Below are positions 1 through 5,723 of a stretch of 5,723 bases of DNA, one piece after another. The stretch covers positions 1 to 5,723 of the forward strand of contig PMHI01000337.1 of assembly GCA_003156615.1 (NCBI GenBank), written 5' to 3'. The notes beneath the pieces are model-generated. The model was not told the DNA's origin and did not search any database. It saw nothing but the letters and a program-made list of their open reading frames with translations. The stretch's first letter is position 1; each line of letters opens with the position of its first letter. This DNA is from Acidobacteriaceae bacterium. GTDB lineage: Bacteria; Acidobacteriota; Terriglobia; Terriglobales; SbA1. A program made the position numbers and the translations under genes.

Positions 1-2
1 AC

Positions 3-311
3 TTCCTCCATTTGCACTGGGAAAATGAATATGTCGACCAGTTTGTCGACTTCCAGGCCCCGGTCGTCAACTGGTCCGTCCAGTCCAGCGGCGTGTCGGT
101 CAGCACCGTGCGCAGCAAGTTCTCGCAGACGATCGCCACCGGAATCGATGAGAAGAATTACAAAGATCTGTCCTCGGAGCAGATCCGCAACCAATGGCAG
201 ACCGCCAGGAATGTGGCCGGCAGCAAGTTCATTTTGACGCCGGGATGCTCAGTCCCCAATGACAGCACCGATGAGGAACTGTCTCGACTTCCTCAGGTTG
301 TGGGAGCGTGA
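3..311 (+). CDS. URO-D superfamily protein, C-terminal fragment (cut by left window edge)
   Basis: The frame is open from the window edge to the TGA at 309-311, so this is the 3' end of a longer gene and the TTG at 12 is not a credible start. The visible ~102 residues match the C-terminal part of the uroporphyrinogen decarboxylase/cobalamin-dependent methyltransferase fold. They show a hydrophobic strand ending in LHLHWENEYVD, then APVVNWSV, a helical stretch with ATGID, and the closing signature KFILTPGCSVPNDSTDEEL. The last corresponds to the family pattern FIL-x-PGC-x-(I/V)P followed by a Thr/Asp-rich turn. The family includes the haem-pathway decarboxylase HemE and many corrinoid-dependent methyl transferases. 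The short, divergent C-terminus and the absence of haem neighbours make a HemE assignment unsafe, so I leave the substrate open. No intrinsic terminator is evident after the stop. Confidence 0.8.
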   Translation, partial: FLHLHWENEYVDQFVDFQAPVVNWSVQSSGVSVSTVRSKFSQTIATGIDEKNYKDLSSEQIRNQWQTARNVAGSKFILTPGCSVPNDSTDEELSRLPQVVGA

Positions 312-325
312 GCGCTGGGCAGCAA

Positions 326-550
326 TCAATGCGGCGGTTTCGGCCTCAGAACTCCGTACAGCCAAGTTCCAGCCAGGGCGCTCACAATCGCGGCGATCGT
401 CACGGTGACACCATCCCGTCCGAGCACAAAGAGCGGTCCGGGGAAAGCTCCTGTGAACGCCCAACCTAGGCCGAAGATTGTGCCCCCAATCGGATCTCTT
501 GAAGGCTCGGTGAGGTCGAAGGCTCTTGAGCCGGAATCTTTGCGAGCACG
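326..550 (-). pseudogene. YeeE/YedE-type membrane transporter, C-terminal remnant
   Basis: Reading the minus strand from an in-frame TAG (revcomp of 551-553) to the TGA at 326-328 gives 74 residues with no plausible start codon. The stretch GGTIFGLGWAFTGAFPGP is followed by a second hydrophobic helix and the ending GTWLYGVLRPKPPH. This resembles the C-terminal half of YeeE/YedE proteins (sulfur-compound/thiosulfate uptake family, integral inner membrane), where a GxGWAxxGACPGP signature precedes a last helix and a YGxLRxxLPH tail. The Cys usual in that signature is Phe here, which may matter because conserved Cys residues are used in thiosulfate transport by this family. The DNA upstream (higher coordinates) gives no membrane protein in any minus-strand frame I read, so the N-terminal part is missing. 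Its stop lies 15 bp from the converging URO-D stop. I call it a truncated, non-functional remnant; family assignment is by eye. Confidence 0.65.
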
Positions 551-800
551 CTAGGATCGGCCATAGGCATAGTCGATTTTTCGAACACACAAAAGTATTC
601 GCATACCCGACAAAGAAAAGTCGGATGGTCGCCGGAACCGGTCTTTTGTTCAAGGGCTTGATCTGAAAAGATGCCGGTTGGATCGGCAACTGCAGAAAAC
701 TTGCCTGTCCTGTGACTGTCCAATAAGCGTTCCCTTACGCTCCTTACAAGGTCTTTCGAGGCCCGCCCGCGTCTTGTAAGTTGTGTAATTCCAATTCCCT
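551..800. other. Stretch without recognisable gene
   Basis: Open frames here are short, overlap each other and carry no recognisable motif. A minus-strand frame spanning 466-810 is open only because it runs antisense through the tRNA fragment and out of frame through the YeeE remnant. I see no convincing ribosome-binding site or promoter. The one structured element is the inverted repeat at 743-780, listed separately. Confidence 0.5.
743..780. repeat. 8-bp perfect inverted repeat with 22-nt loop
   Basis: CTTACAAG at 743-750 and CTTGTAAG at 773-780 are exact reverse complements, separated by 22 GC-rich bases. It lies about 20 bp before the tRNA-like fragment. There is no T-run on either side, so it does not look like a terminator. 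It could be a recombinase or regulator arm site, or chance. Confidence 0.4.
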
Positions 801-839
801 GTGGGCTCATAACCCAAAGGTCGGTGGTTCAAATCCACC
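801..839 (+). pseudogene. tRNA-Met (initiator-like) 3' fragment
   Basis: The sequence matches the anticodon arm, variable loop and T arm of a CAT-anticodon tRNA. The anticodon loop CTCATAA lies at 806-812 with CAT at 808-810, flanked by GGG (803-805) and CCC (813-815). Three consecutive G:C pairs there are the hallmark of initiator tRNA-fMet. A U:A pair (802/816) extends the stem. AAGGTC leads into a perfect T stem GGTGG/CCACC (823-827/835-839) around the loop TTCAAAT (828-834). The 5' acceptor strand and D arm cannot be found upstream, and the bases after 839 (AAAGAACTCA) have no pairing partner in the expected place and no CCA. It is therefore a fragment, not a working gene. Such 3' tRNA pieces are typical leftovers of integration at tRNA genes. 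Confidence 0.7.
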
Positions 840-852
840 AAAGAACTCATAG

Positions 853-893
853 AGAATAAACAAATTAAAAGGGAGCCGAAGATTGGCGCCCTT
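853..893 (-). terminator. Intrinsic terminator of the CAP-domain gene
   Basis: On the minus strand, about 30 nt after the CAP gene stop, AAGGGCGCC (893-885) pairs with GGCTCCCTT (877-869) around a 7-nt loop: eight pairs with a single G-A mismatch. A T-rich tract (TTTTAATTTGTTTATT, running down to about 855) follows directly. The stem, loop and T-tract order fits a Rho-independent terminator for minus-strand transcription only. On the plus strand the stem is followed by CGTTCTTG, which is not a T-run. Confidence 0.72.
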
Positions 894-922
894 CGTTCTT
901 GCCACGCGCGAACAATCGAACC

Positions 923-1384
923 TTACCCTTTAGCAAAAACAGCACACCAGTAAGGGGTCTTAATGTCTCCATCGACCGACAGAATACAGGCCGTACCGAT
1001 TCCGATTTCGGGGGGAGTCTGTGGCAGGCGATAAGCGCCAAGGTAAAGGTTTCGATTATGAACTTGCGAAGTCCTCCAAGCGTGGACTGCCTGCTTGGCT
1101 GTCTGATACTGACGGCCCGCGAGGTTGTTTTCGGCTACCAAGGTATGAATAAACCCCGCTTCTGTGACCCTTTCCCCCGGCGTCGAATTATTCAGTCCTG
1201 TGTGGGATGTCGAGGCGTTCTCAGCCATCCATCTGCAATGATTAATGGCTACTCTAGTGAGCGTCACGTTGAGTGTATAAGGCCCGTACGTTCCGTTCTG
1301 CGCGTTGGCACGGACTTCATTGATTTCGGCGATCAGATCCGCCATCAGCTGTCTGGCGTTAGCGGGGGCTTCTGCGTCGGGCAT
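923..1384 (-). CDS. CAP/SCP-domain protein without signal peptide
   Basis: This 153-residue protein is nearly all one CAP domain (SCP/PR-1/Ag5 superfamily, as in bacterial YkwD). Helix 1 carries LIAEINEVRANA (about 17-28). HCRWMAENASTSH (49-61) supplies the conserved His61. The VAEN segment gives Glu85, and HAWRTSQVHNRNL (101-113) gives the W-x-x-S-x-x-H motif with His109. The C-terminal strand GIGTAC and YWCAVFAKG closes the fold. Three Cys are present (50, 133, 147). CAP proteins are usually exported and act in lipid/sterol binding or wall interactions; a general enzymatic role is not established. Here the ATG follows GGAGA with normal spacing, and an in-frame TAG lies 7 codons upstream, so no signal peptide can be added by moving the start. 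The domain is near complete, so it is probably expressed as a cytosolic or non-classically exported protein. It has its own terminator and a promoter candidate. Confidence 0.88.
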   Translation of the reverse strand: MPDAEAPANARQLMADLIAEINEVRANAQNGTYGPYTLNVTLTRVAINHCRWMAENASTSHTGLNNSTPGERVTEAGFIHTLVAENNLAGRQYQTAKQAVHAWRTSQVHNRNLYLGAYRLPQTPPEIGIGTACILSVDGDIKTPYWCAVFAKG

Positions 1385-1390
1385 ATTCGC

Positions 1391-1395
1391 TCTCC
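1391..1395 (-). promoter_or_regulatory. Ribosome-binding site of the CAP gene
   Basis: GGAGA on the minus strand lies about 6 nt before the ATG at 1384-1382. It supports that ATG as the true start, and with it the absence of a leader peptide. Confidence 0.7.
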
Positions 1396-1445
1396 AATAA
1401 CACTACCGAGTGGAATGGATACGTTGTTGACCCAAGGAATGGGCC

Positions 1446-1475
1446 CTGATTGTCCCTTTCCGTATTCTGATTGTC
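1446..1475. repeat. 9-bp direct repeat pair overlapping the promoter
   Basis: CTGATTGTC occurs at 1446-1454 and again at 1467-1475 (GACAATCAG on the minus strand). Start-to-start spacing is 21 bp, two turns of the DNA helix, placing both copies on one face. One copy overlaps the -35 box and the other the -10 box, as expected for repressor half-sites. No known regulator motif is recognised. Confidence 0.5.
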
Positions 1476-1477
1476 AA
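1449..1477 (-). promoter_or_regulatory. Sigma-70-like promoter candidate for the CAP gene
   Basis: On the minus strand a consensus -35 box TTGACA (1477-1472) is followed after exactly 17 bp by GACAAT (1454-1449), a 4/6 match to the -10 consensus. This would start the transcript near 1442, giving a 5' leader of roughly 55-60 nt before the ATG. Spacing and the perfect -35 favour a real promoter; the -10 box is weak. It overlaps a pair of 9-bp direct repeats. Confidence 0.5.
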
Positions 1478-1542
1478 CTCCCAGTCTCTTGCGCGAGTTA
1501 TCCGTGTACAGTGGTCGGCATCTTTCCAGATGGGGAAACAAT

Positions 1543-4311
1543 CTACTGATTCGTTTCTTGGATCAGAACCACGTTTGATTCTGAATGCACGCGGAGCACC
1601 ACAAGCCTCTTCCCATCCGGTGACCAGTGGAACGACCCAATTTGGTCAGACTTGAAGTTCGTGATCTGGTGGCCAGCGGAGCCGTCGAGTGGCTGCACCC
1701 AGAGGTTATCCACTCCGCTCTCGCCAATCGGATAGGCAATGGCCTTTCTATCGGGTGTAAACTGCACGCCGCCTGAAATACGCTGGTTCGTGTCGAGTAG
1801 CCGGGGCAATGCCGGCGATTCGAGATTTAACAACGCGATCTTTCGCACACTCCCCTGCGTCTCTTTATTTACAACTTCGACCACGTACGCCAGAGACGTT
1901 CCGTCAGTGGACATCTCCACATTCGACCAAACAATGGAACCTTGGAACTCGCCGCTTTGAGGAAGTGCTTCAGGTTTGCCTGAAGCGTCCAACGGCACAC
2001 GCTTAATCCCTTGAGCGGATGCGTCGTAATAAAAGACCCATTTTTGATCCTGCGAGCAAACAGGATGAAGATCACGCTTGCCGTTAGTTAGCTGCACGGT
2101 ATTTGATCCATCCGCGTCGGCGCGCCAAATGTTTACCCAGTTCGTGCCTCCGCGGAAGGCCCAATTGAACACGAAATAACGGCTGCCGCAAAGTGATGAC
2201 CAGCCAAAATGTGAACGGGGATCAGTGAATACCTGCATGGTGTTGTTTCCGTCAGGGTCTATTCGCAACAGCCGAGGCCCATCACTGGCGAGTAGCTTCC
2301 CGTCAGCGGTCCAGTTGACACCAGCAAAGTTGCGCCCTTGCGAAGAAAGAGGCTCCACCTGTGGGGATTGGCTTCCTGCTCCGGGCAGAAGATACACGTC
2401 GTTGGTAATTTTGGTCTGAACGGTAGCCAGAGTTCTCCCATCGGCAGAAGCAGTTATGCCGTCGTAACGGTTGGTATCCCGAGTGATGGGGTGAATGTCC
2501 CCTCCCGTGCCTGACAGCCATCCAATCTGTCCGCGATAAGCATCTGGTCTAGTCCAGTAGTTGATGAGAATTTGCCGTCCGTTTGGTAACCAACTCAATC
2601 CAGTAACATACTTATCTTCGAAGGTGGCAAGGCGTCGGGCGTTGCCCGCTTCAAGATCGAATAGCTCAATTCCGCCCTCCGCTGCACCCGGCTGAACCAA
2701 CTGGTAGGCGATCTGGTTGCCGCCGGGAGACCATGTCACGTGGTGTGCGAAATCAGTCGATGACCCGACCTCCACAGTCTGCAAAATCTTTTCGTCGATC
2801 CCGTCCACCGTCGCGGTGAGCAAACGGTATTTGCCGATCTCAGGATCGTTCGCACGAACATAGGCGATGCGATGTCCGTCGGGAGAAAACGTGATGTCGC
2901 TGTTGACGTTCCGCACAATGATTTGCGGGTTGCCCCCAAGCATCGGAGCACGGTATAGATCGTGGTGTGTGAACAGGGCATTCATGGCTTTACGGAAATA
3001 GAAGTAGTTTCCGTCGGGCGAAAACGTCAAATTGGAGTAATCGCTGGGCGTGGGTGCCACAACTTGCGTATCGCTGCCCGTGGGCACGTTGCGAAGCCAT
3101 AGACTCTGGAGTCCGTCGTTGTCCCTTACGCTAAGCACGAACTTGGCGTCTGGCGAAATAGCAGTGGAACCCAGTAGGCCAGAGTTGTGGACTTGTGTAT
3201 TGGTGACCTGCGAAATGGTGAAGTTCTGGAACGGAGCAGCAGGATGTAGGAAGACAGAGTAGAAGCTGAAACCTAACACGCCGAGTATGACCAAGGTGGC
3301 GATGATGCCAAGCGTGATCCACCAGTTATGTTGCTTCACGACCGCGACGATGGCGCTGCTGCCATGCGCGGATGGGATCGCTGTTGGCGTGACCGTGGCC
3401 GGCTCAGCACTCTGCGTCGAGACCTGGCGGCTGGAATCCGTATCGCGCTTGAGCCGCAACAATTCGGAGCGCATGTCGGTTGCGTGCTGATAGCGAAGTT
3501 CACGATCTTTCTCTAGCGCACGGTGGATGATGTCTTCCAGCCTCAGTGGAAGGTCTGGATTCAACCGCAGCGGCGGAACGGGGGCTTTGTTCAGGATGCA
3601 ATCGAAGATTGTGCCCGAACTTTCTCCTCTGAATGGCAACGTTCCAGTGCACATCTCGTACAGCACCGCACCGAACGAGAACAGATCGGTGCGAGCATCG
3701 AGTTCCTTGCCTCGAACCTGCTCCGGCGACATATAAGCGACCGTTCCCAGCGCGCTGCCGGGACTCGTCAGATGTTCCTCAGACTCGACGGTCGAGGCGC
3801 TCATGGCAATGCTTTCTGGCTTCAGTGTGACTTTCGCCAGCCCGAAGTCGAGAATCTTCGCCTGTCCTCGATTCGTTGCGAAGATGTTCGCAGGCTTGAT
3901 GTCCCGGTGGACGATTCCTTTCGAGTGTGCGGCCTCGAGAGCGTCGGCGATCTGGATGCCCAGATCGAGCACTGCCTCGATCTCCAGCGGCTTGCCAGCG
4001 ATCCGGTGCCGGAGCGTCTGCCCCTCCAGCAATTCCATGACGATGAAGGTTCGCCCGTCGGACTCGTCGATTTCGTGGATCGTGCAGATGTTTGGGTGGT
4101 TCAGGGAGGAAGCAGCCTTGGCCTCCCGCTGGAAGCGGCTGAGGGCTTGGGCGTCGTGGGCGAGGCCGTCGGGAAGGAACTTCAGGGCGACGTGGCGGCC
4201 GAGCTTCAGGTCTTCCGCTTCGTACACCACACCCATGCCCCCGCCGCCGATCCTGCCGAGGATGCGGTAATGGGAAACCGTCTGCCCCACGGGTTGGGAG
4301 GGCGTGGTCAC
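1543..4311 (-). CDS. Receptor-type Ser/Thr protein kinase with TolB/WD40-like propeller
   Basis: This 922-residue membrane protein has a cytoplasmic Hanks-type (PknB-like) kinase at about 15-288. Its glycine loop [12 protein letters not shown] is at 19-30, catalytic Lys44 in VALK, helix-C Glu63, and HRDIKPAN at 135-142 (Asp137, Lys139, Asn142). DFG is at 155-157, SPE in place of APE at 195-197, and Asp209 in subdomain IX, so it should be active. The activation segment (158-194) is rich in Ser/Thr. A Ser/Thr/Pro linker (about 290-325) leads to one membrane helix (about 330-355). The outer ~565 residues repeat SPDG-type turns (386, 431, 476, 528, 622, 668, 802, 852, 897), typical of a TolB/PD40 beta-propeller, probably a periplasmic sensor or protein-binding domain. 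The GTG at 4311 is used because a TAG sits two codons upstream and no ATG comes before Met26, inside the glycine loop. No clear Shine-Dalgarno is seen. It may be leaderless. Targets are unknown; the divergent cupin and downstream CAP gene are neighbours, not proven substrates. Confidence 0.95.
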   Translation of the reverse strand: MTTPSQPVGQTVSHYRILGRIGGGGMGVVYEAEDLKLGRHVALKFLPDGLAHDAQALSRFQREAKAASSLNHPNICTIHEIDESDGRTFIVMELLEGQTLRHRIAGKPLEIEAVLDLGIQIADALEAAHSKGIVHRDIKPANIFATNRGQAKILDFGLAKVTLKPESIAMSASTVESEEHLTSPGSALGTVAYMSPEQVRGKELDARTDLFSFGAVLYEMCTGTLPFRGESSGTIFDCILNKAPVPPLRLNPDLPLRLEDIIHRALEKDRELRYQHATDMRSELLRLKRDTDSSRQVSTQSAEPATVTPTAIPSAHGSSAIVAVVKQHNWWITLGIIATLVILGVLGFSFYSVFLHPAAPFQNFTISQVTNTQVHNSGLLGSTAISPDAKFVLSVRDNDGLQSLWLRNVPTGSDTQVVAPTPSDYSNLTFSPDGNYFYFRKAMNALFTHHDLYRAPMLGGNPQIIVRNVNSDITFSPDGHRIAYVRANDPEIGKYRLLTATVDGIDEKILQTVEVGSSTDFAHHVTWSPGGNQIAYQLVQPGAAEGGIELFDLEAGNARRLATFEDKYVTGLSWLPNGRQILINYWTRPDAYRGQIGWLSGTGGDIHPITRDTNRYDGITASADGRTLATVQTKITNDVYLLPGAGSQSPQVEPLSSQGRNFAGVNWTADGKLLASDGPRLLRIDPDGNNTMQVFTDPRSHFGWSSLCGSRYFVFNWAFRGGTNWVNIWRADADGSNTVQLTNGKRDLHPVCSQDQKWVFYYDASAQGIKRVPLDASGKPEALPQSGEFQGSIVWSNVEMSTDGTSLAYVVEVVNKETQGSVRKIALLNLESPALPRLLDTNQRISGGVQFTPDRKAIAYPIGESGVDNLWVQPLDGSAGHQITNFKSDQIGSFHWSPDGKRLVVLRVHSESNVVLIQETNQ

Positions 4312-4320
4312 TGGCTAGAC

Positions 4321-4349
4321 ATGTTAGGCGGGGGTGAGGGACAGGTCAA
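4321..4349 (-). promoter_or_regulatory. Promoter candidate for the kinase (leaderless transcript possible)
   Basis: On the minus strand TTGACC (4349-4344, 5/6 match to the -35 box) is followed after 17 bp by TAACAT (4326-4321, 4/6 to the -10 box). Initiation about 7 nt beyond the -10 box falls near 4314, only a few nucleotides before the GTG start at 4311. This agrees with the lack of a Shine-Dalgarno sequence there. Confidence 0.4.
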
Positions 4350-4355
4350 TGCGAG

Positions 4356-4361
4356 TAGAAT
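4356..4361 (+). promoter_or_regulatory. -10-like box for the cupin gene
   Basis: TAGAAT matches the -10 consensus at five of six positions and lies 25 bp before the cupin ATG, leaving room for a short leader containing the GGAG site. No good -35 box lies 16-18 bp upstream, so an activator or a different sigma factor may be needed. It sits a few bases from the kinase -35 candidate, so the two promoters would overlap. Confidence 0.35.
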
Positions 4362-4377
4362 TCGACATTCACTAGAC

Positions 4378-4381
4378 GGAG
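4378..4381 (+). promoter_or_regulatory. Ribosome-binding site of the cupin gene
   Basis: GGAG lies 5 nt before the ATG at 4387. It decides the start: the same frame is open far upstream, antisense to the kinase, but only this ATG has a Shine-Dalgarno site and is followed by a signal peptide. Confidence 0.7.
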
Positions 4382-4386
4382 CCTAT

Positions 4387-4970
4387 ATGAAGATCCACTT
4401 TCATCTTGTGTCGTTGCTGCTTCTAGCGACCTTGCCACTGTCTGCTCAGACCGCACCTGCGTCTGGCCCGAATGCGAACAGTGTTCAACACCAACCACAG
4501 ATTCAAAACCAAAGCACCCCGACTCCAACCGTCTTTCAAGCCGACGAAGGTGATCGCTGGATGTTACTGGGGAAGAAGTCACTCATCTTCAAGGTCGATC
4601 CTGTCACTGCTGGATCGGAAACACTCATGGTCGGTACAGAGGAGATGCCACCGGGAACAGAATTCCGACGCACAAGCACCTCTACGAAGATGAAGTCATA
4701 TTCGTCCACAAGGGCACGGTGCACGTCACGTTGGCTGGTCAGCAATACGACGCAGGAACGGGAACTACGGTTTTCATTCCACATGGAAACTGGATCGGTA
4801 TAGAAAACGTCTCAAGTGAACCCGCAATGATTTTGTTTTTCTTTAACAAGCCTGCATTTGAGCAATGCCTGCGAGCCCTGTCCTCGCGTCCCGGCGAAAC
4901 ATTCACCATGCCACCGCCCGAGAGAATGGCGGCGGTCGAAAAGCAATGTCATCAAGTGATGCAGGACTGA
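4387..4970 (+). pseudogene. Secreted cupin-domain protein, broken by a single-base frameshift
   Basis: The ATG opens a Sec signal peptide (Lys2, hydrophobic core 7-18, cleavage likely after LSA at 20), then a Gln/Pro/Thr-rich linker (about 21-50) and the start of a cupin. Read straight, the frame turns to Ser/Arg-rich nonsense after residue 92 and stops at a TAG at 4801-4803 (138 residues). The rest of the cupin continues in another frame from about 4665 to the TGA at 4968-4970. Adding one A at GAATT (4660-4664) joins them into 194 residues. It also recreates cupin motif 1 exactly: Gly90, His96-x-His98, Glu103, Gly110, fitting G(X)5HXH(X)4E(X)6G. Motif 2 is GTTVFIPHGNWIGIEN (126-141), where the metal-binding His is Ile137, so metal binding would be altered. 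The C-terminus carries PPPERM and two Cys. Whether the frameshift is biological or a sequencing error cannot be told here. Substrate unknown. Confidence 0.85.
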
Positions 4971-5408
4971 GCATTGAAGGCTGGGGACAAGCTGAGGGCC
5001 AACACCTTTCAGTGAGCCCTCGGTCTGTCAGCGTGCAGGGAAGGATCAGGTGGGGAATAGGATCGAAAGGTGGCTTTTGAATTTCTCGAACCAGCGCATT
5101 CCCCGTTTTCACTGGCGAAAATGGCCAGCTCCTTTATTTTCGATGGCTTTCACAGCACGCGCGTAGCCTTTCAAGCACCCGTTCCTATTGCGGTCGGGGA
5201 TTGCCGAATGTAGCGGGCCGCAAACCAACGTTCTCAATTGGCCCCGATGCGGGATTTACAGTGACTTGTTCCCGAGCCTCGTGGAGCTTCACGCGGTGTC
5301 GCGCTGTCCACGGCAAGCTGCCTTCTCCGCCTTCTTGGCCATATCATGATTTTCCCTCTCGACAAACCTCCTACATCTCCGCATCTGACATGGTCGGTCG
5401 GGGCGCTG
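4971..5408. other. Gene-free stretch between cupin and coiled-coil gene
   Basis: About 440 bases hold only short frames with unnatural composition and no motif on either strand. Two weak hairpins are visible. GAGGGC/GCCCTC (4994-4999/5016-5021, 16-nt loop) lies soon after the cupin stop. CTGGC/GCCAG (5112-5116/5124-5128, 7-nt loop) is followed by a modest T-rich run (CTCCTTTATTTTC). Either could help end cupin transcription, but neither is a strong intrinsic terminator. I recognise no tRNA, small RNA or mobile-element end. Confidence 0.5.
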
Positions 5409-5434
5409 AGGGCGGATTCGGGTCGATCCGCCCT
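5409..5434 (-). terminator. Hairpin directly after the coiled-coil gene stop
   Basis: AGGGCGGAT (5409-5417) and ATCCGCCCT (5426-5434) form a perfect 9-bp stem with an 8-nt loop. It begins one base past the TAG of the minus-strand coiled-coil gene. The position suits a 3'-end structure, but there is no T-run after it on the minus strand (GC-rich CAGCGCCCC follows). It may act as an RNA 3'-stabilising or Rho-associated stem rather than a classical terminator. Confidence 0.45.
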
Positions 5435-5435
5435 G

Positions 5436-5723
5436 CTACCCCTGAGGTCGATTCTTCGCTTGCTCCATGGCGATCTGGTTGACATGTGACAACGCCTTCG
5501 AGCCAGAGGCCCCCTCGATCGCCTTCAAGGCAATGTCCTGCACCTGCTGCTTAGCGTCTACTAGTTGCTTTTCGAGCATTACGATCTGAGAAGCTTGGCG
5601 GGCCAGAGTCTCCTCCAGGGTCCTCACGTGCAGTTCGGCAAGCCGCTTTTCGGTCTCCGCGTCCTTCTTCAGAACAAGCACCTCCTGCTCGAACTTGGCT
5701 TCCGTCTCGCGTCGCACCCGCAA
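5436..5723 (-). CDS. Coiled-coil protein, C-terminal fragment (cut by right window edge)
   Basis: The minus-strand frame is open from the right edge to the TAG at 5438-5436, showing the last 95 residues. The TTG at the very edge is just the first complete codon, so the true start is outside the window. Residues about 5-70 are a charged, Lys/Glu/Gln/Ala-rich helix with regularly spaced Leu/Val/Ile (for example LEETLARQASQIVMLEKQL) and no Pro or Gly, typical of a long coiled coil. A short tail with IEGASGSKALSHVNQIAMEQ follows and looks like a second small helix. No catalytic motif, membrane helix or zinc site is visible. I do not recognise the family; it could be the end of a DNA-associated, cell-envelope or structural coiled-coil protein. 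The even amino-acid pattern and clean stop support a real gene. Confidence 0.75.
   Translation of the reverse strand: MRVRRETEAKFEQEVLVLKKDAETEKRLAELHVRTLEETLARQASQIVMLEKQLVDAKQQVQDIALKAIEGASGSKALSHVNQIAMEQAKNRPQG

Noticed and set aside
466..850. Two overlapping minus-strand frames, one with LVDLNHRPLGYEP
   Set aside because: That peptide is the antisense reading of a CAT tRNA anticodon and T arm, a well-known spurious protein signature; the rest shows no motif.
840..900. AAGAAC (841-846) and GTTCTT (895-900) as an outer stem or tRNA acceptor
   Set aside because: A tRNA acceptor partner must lie 5' of the anticodon arm, not 3'. The pairing merely encloses the CAP terminator and is probably chance.
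1523..1538. TTTCC/GGAAA stem after the kinase stop as a terminator
   Set aside because: Only five mostly A:T pairs and no T-run on the minus strand; too weak to call.
899..1549. A 216-codon plus-strand open frame
   Set aside because: It lies antisense to the CAP gene and the kinase-CAP spacer, has no ribosome-binding site or motif, and the CAP frame on the other strand is clearly conserved.
3523..4803. A plus-strand open frame of 426 codons spanning the kinase 5' half and running into the cupin
   Set aside because: Its first 288 codons are antisense to the strongly conserved kinase domain and resemble no protein; only the part from 4387, with ribosome-binding site and signal peptide, is real.
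5201..5485. Overlapping open frames on both strands (93 and 83 codons)
   Set aside because: Arg/Ser/Pro-rich composition typical of non-coding GC-rich DNA, no motif or ribosome-binding site, and overlap with the coiled-coil gene end.

Overview
The window reads like a chromosomal segment from a moderately GC-rich member of the Acidobacteriota (a Terriglobia-type soil bacterium is my best guess). The main clue is the large gene fusing a Hanks-type Ser/Thr kinase, one membrane helix and a TolB/WD40-like propeller. That architecture is greatly expanded in this phylum, though not exclusive to it. The phylum assignment is inference.

Layout. (a) Positions 3-311 (+): the C-terminal end of a uroporphyrinogen decarboxylase (URO-D) superfamily protein, cut by the window edge. 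(b) 326-550 (-): a headless fragment of a YeeE/YedE-type membrane transporter, converging on the URO-D stop. (c) 551-922: no intact gene. It holds an 8-bp inverted repeat, a degraded 3' portion of an initiator-like tRNA-Met (801-839) and a good intrinsic terminator for the next gene (853-893, minus strand). (d) 923-1384 (-): a small CAP/SCP-domain protein without a signal peptide, with its own promoter-like upstream region containing a 9-bp direct repeat spaced 21 bp. (e) 1543-4311 (-): the 922-residue receptor-type kinase, with all catalytic residues present. (f) 4312-4386: a 75-bp divergent promoter region between the kinase and a cupin gene. (g) 4387-4970 (+): a secreted cupin gene broken by a single-base frameshift at about 4660-4664. 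Restoring one base recreates a perfect cupin motif 1. (h) 4971-5408: no gene seen. (i) 5409-5434: a 9-bp perfect stem hairpin next to the stop of (j), a coiled-coil protein on the minus strand that runs off the right edge (5436-5723).

How the parts relate. The kinase and the CAP protein are co-directional but separated by 158 bp with a separate promoter candidate, so they are neighbours rather than a tight operon. The kinase and cupin are divergent and probably share regulatory DNA. Three broken items (YeeE fragment, tRNA fragment, frameshifted cupin) in under 6 kb suggest a region subject to rearrangement and gene decay. I see no integrase, transposase, CRISPR array or defence system. No previously undescribed system can be claimed; the most useful observations are the frameshifted cupin, the start-less YeeE remnant and the tRNA fragment.
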